From Burkholderia sp. (GTDB taxonomy: Bacteria > Pseudomonadota > Gammaproteobacteria > Burkholderiales > Burkholderiaceae): a DNA stretch of 5,573 bases. Position 1 is the first letter of the stretch, and the number at the start of each line of letters is the position of its first letter. Below are positions 5,387 through 5,573 of this stretch, piece after piece. Made by a program: the position numbers and the translations under genes. The notes under the pieces are model-generated. The model did not search any database. It was not told the DNA's origin and saw only the letters and a program-made list of their open reading frames with translations. The stretch spans positions 1 to 5,573 of the forward strand of contig JAQGMD010000223.1 of the NCBI GenBank assembly GCA_028292565.1, in the 5' to 3' direction.

Positions 5387-5573
5387 AGCTGTTAACGGGA
5401 CGGCAGGGGAGGGCAGGCTGAATGCATAAAATACTCGGTGCATGCGCCTTTCGATTTGATGGTTGTCCTCCCTCAAACAGGATACGTGCGTACGGATGTT
5501 GCCTGATTCCTGTGTCTAGAATGCGTTAGGCACCGCGCAGGGATAAGTTGGGCAATTTGGCGGCCGTCGCGGG
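5387..5573. other. Non-coding tail, no gene recognised
   Basis: 187 bp after the outer-membrane gene. I see no convincing ORF, RNA gene or rho-independent terminator. The only structure noted is a weak 5-bp inverted repeat, TGCCT (5500-5504) with AGGCA (5528-5532). The stretch may carry the promoter of a gene beyond the window edge. Confidence 0.5.

Noticed and set aside
5499..5522. Sigma-70 promoter TTGCCT ... TAGAAT in the tail
   Set aside because: The spacer is only 12 bp; with a 17-bp spacer the -35 hexamer would be GGATGT, too poor to call.
5500..5532. Integron attC-like site (GTTAGGC at 5525-5531 matches the GTTRRRY core)
   Set aside because: The opposite core would need RYYYAAC but the left side reads GCCTGAT; the span is only about 33 bp, inner L boxes are absent and no cassette structure is visible.
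1..5573. Hidden mobile element, CRISPR array, defence or toxin-antitoxin system
   Set aside because: No transposase, integrase, repeat-spacer pattern, target-site duplication or toxin/antitoxin-like pair is visible, and nearly all coding space is explained by ordinary genes of similar composition.

Overview
This is a GC-rich (roughly 60% by eye), densely coded bacterial chromosome segment. Gene content and protein style suggest a Proteobacterium, most likely a betaproteobacterium: a FabI of the 'YNVMGPVKAALE' type, a tiny RRM-like protein, an 'AI-2E' family permease and a 'PYLWAAGISGDIG' outer-membrane barrel. This lineage call is inference from resemblance; no rRNA or other marker gene is present. 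I see no mobile element, CRISPR array, tRNA or rRNA gene, and no phage or defence gene.

Left block (1-3206, all plus strand). The window opens inside the B subunit of a 3-oxoacid CoA-transferase; its catalytic glutamate is among the first visible residues. The gene overlaps by 4 bp (ATGA) an enoyl-ACP reductase gene, fabI. After 13 bp comes an 84-residue RRM-like protein, after 22 bp a 345-residue soluble protein of unknown function with a charged helical/coiled-coil middle, and after 50 bp a 165-residue protein resembling small general-stress proteins. The short gaps make co-transcription of at least the first four plausible. The first two join acyl-CoA/ketoacid activation with fatty-acid (or related acyl chain) reduction. 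The last three have no obvious biochemical link to them.

Middle (3207-4407). A convergent 106-bp gap, without a convincing terminator, separates the left block from a minus-strand gene for a PerM/YdiK-type (AI-2E transporter family) multi-pass membrane protein.

Right block (4408-5573). A 235-bp divergent intergenic region separates the permease gene from a plus-strand gene for a secreted outer-membrane beta-barrel protein. This region is the most structured non-coding DNA in the window: a 15-bp dyad, a perfect 10-bp palindrome, a repeated ATTGGACC element, and a long inverted repeat (16-bp arms with one mismatch) whose loop carries a direct repeat. The last 187 bp hold no recognisable gene.

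Overall this looks like ordinary housekeeping/envelope chromosome. I found no evidence for a new multi-gene system. The items most worth following are the divergent regulatory region, the unknown 345-residue protein and its operon, and the alanine in the FabI triclosan-site loop.
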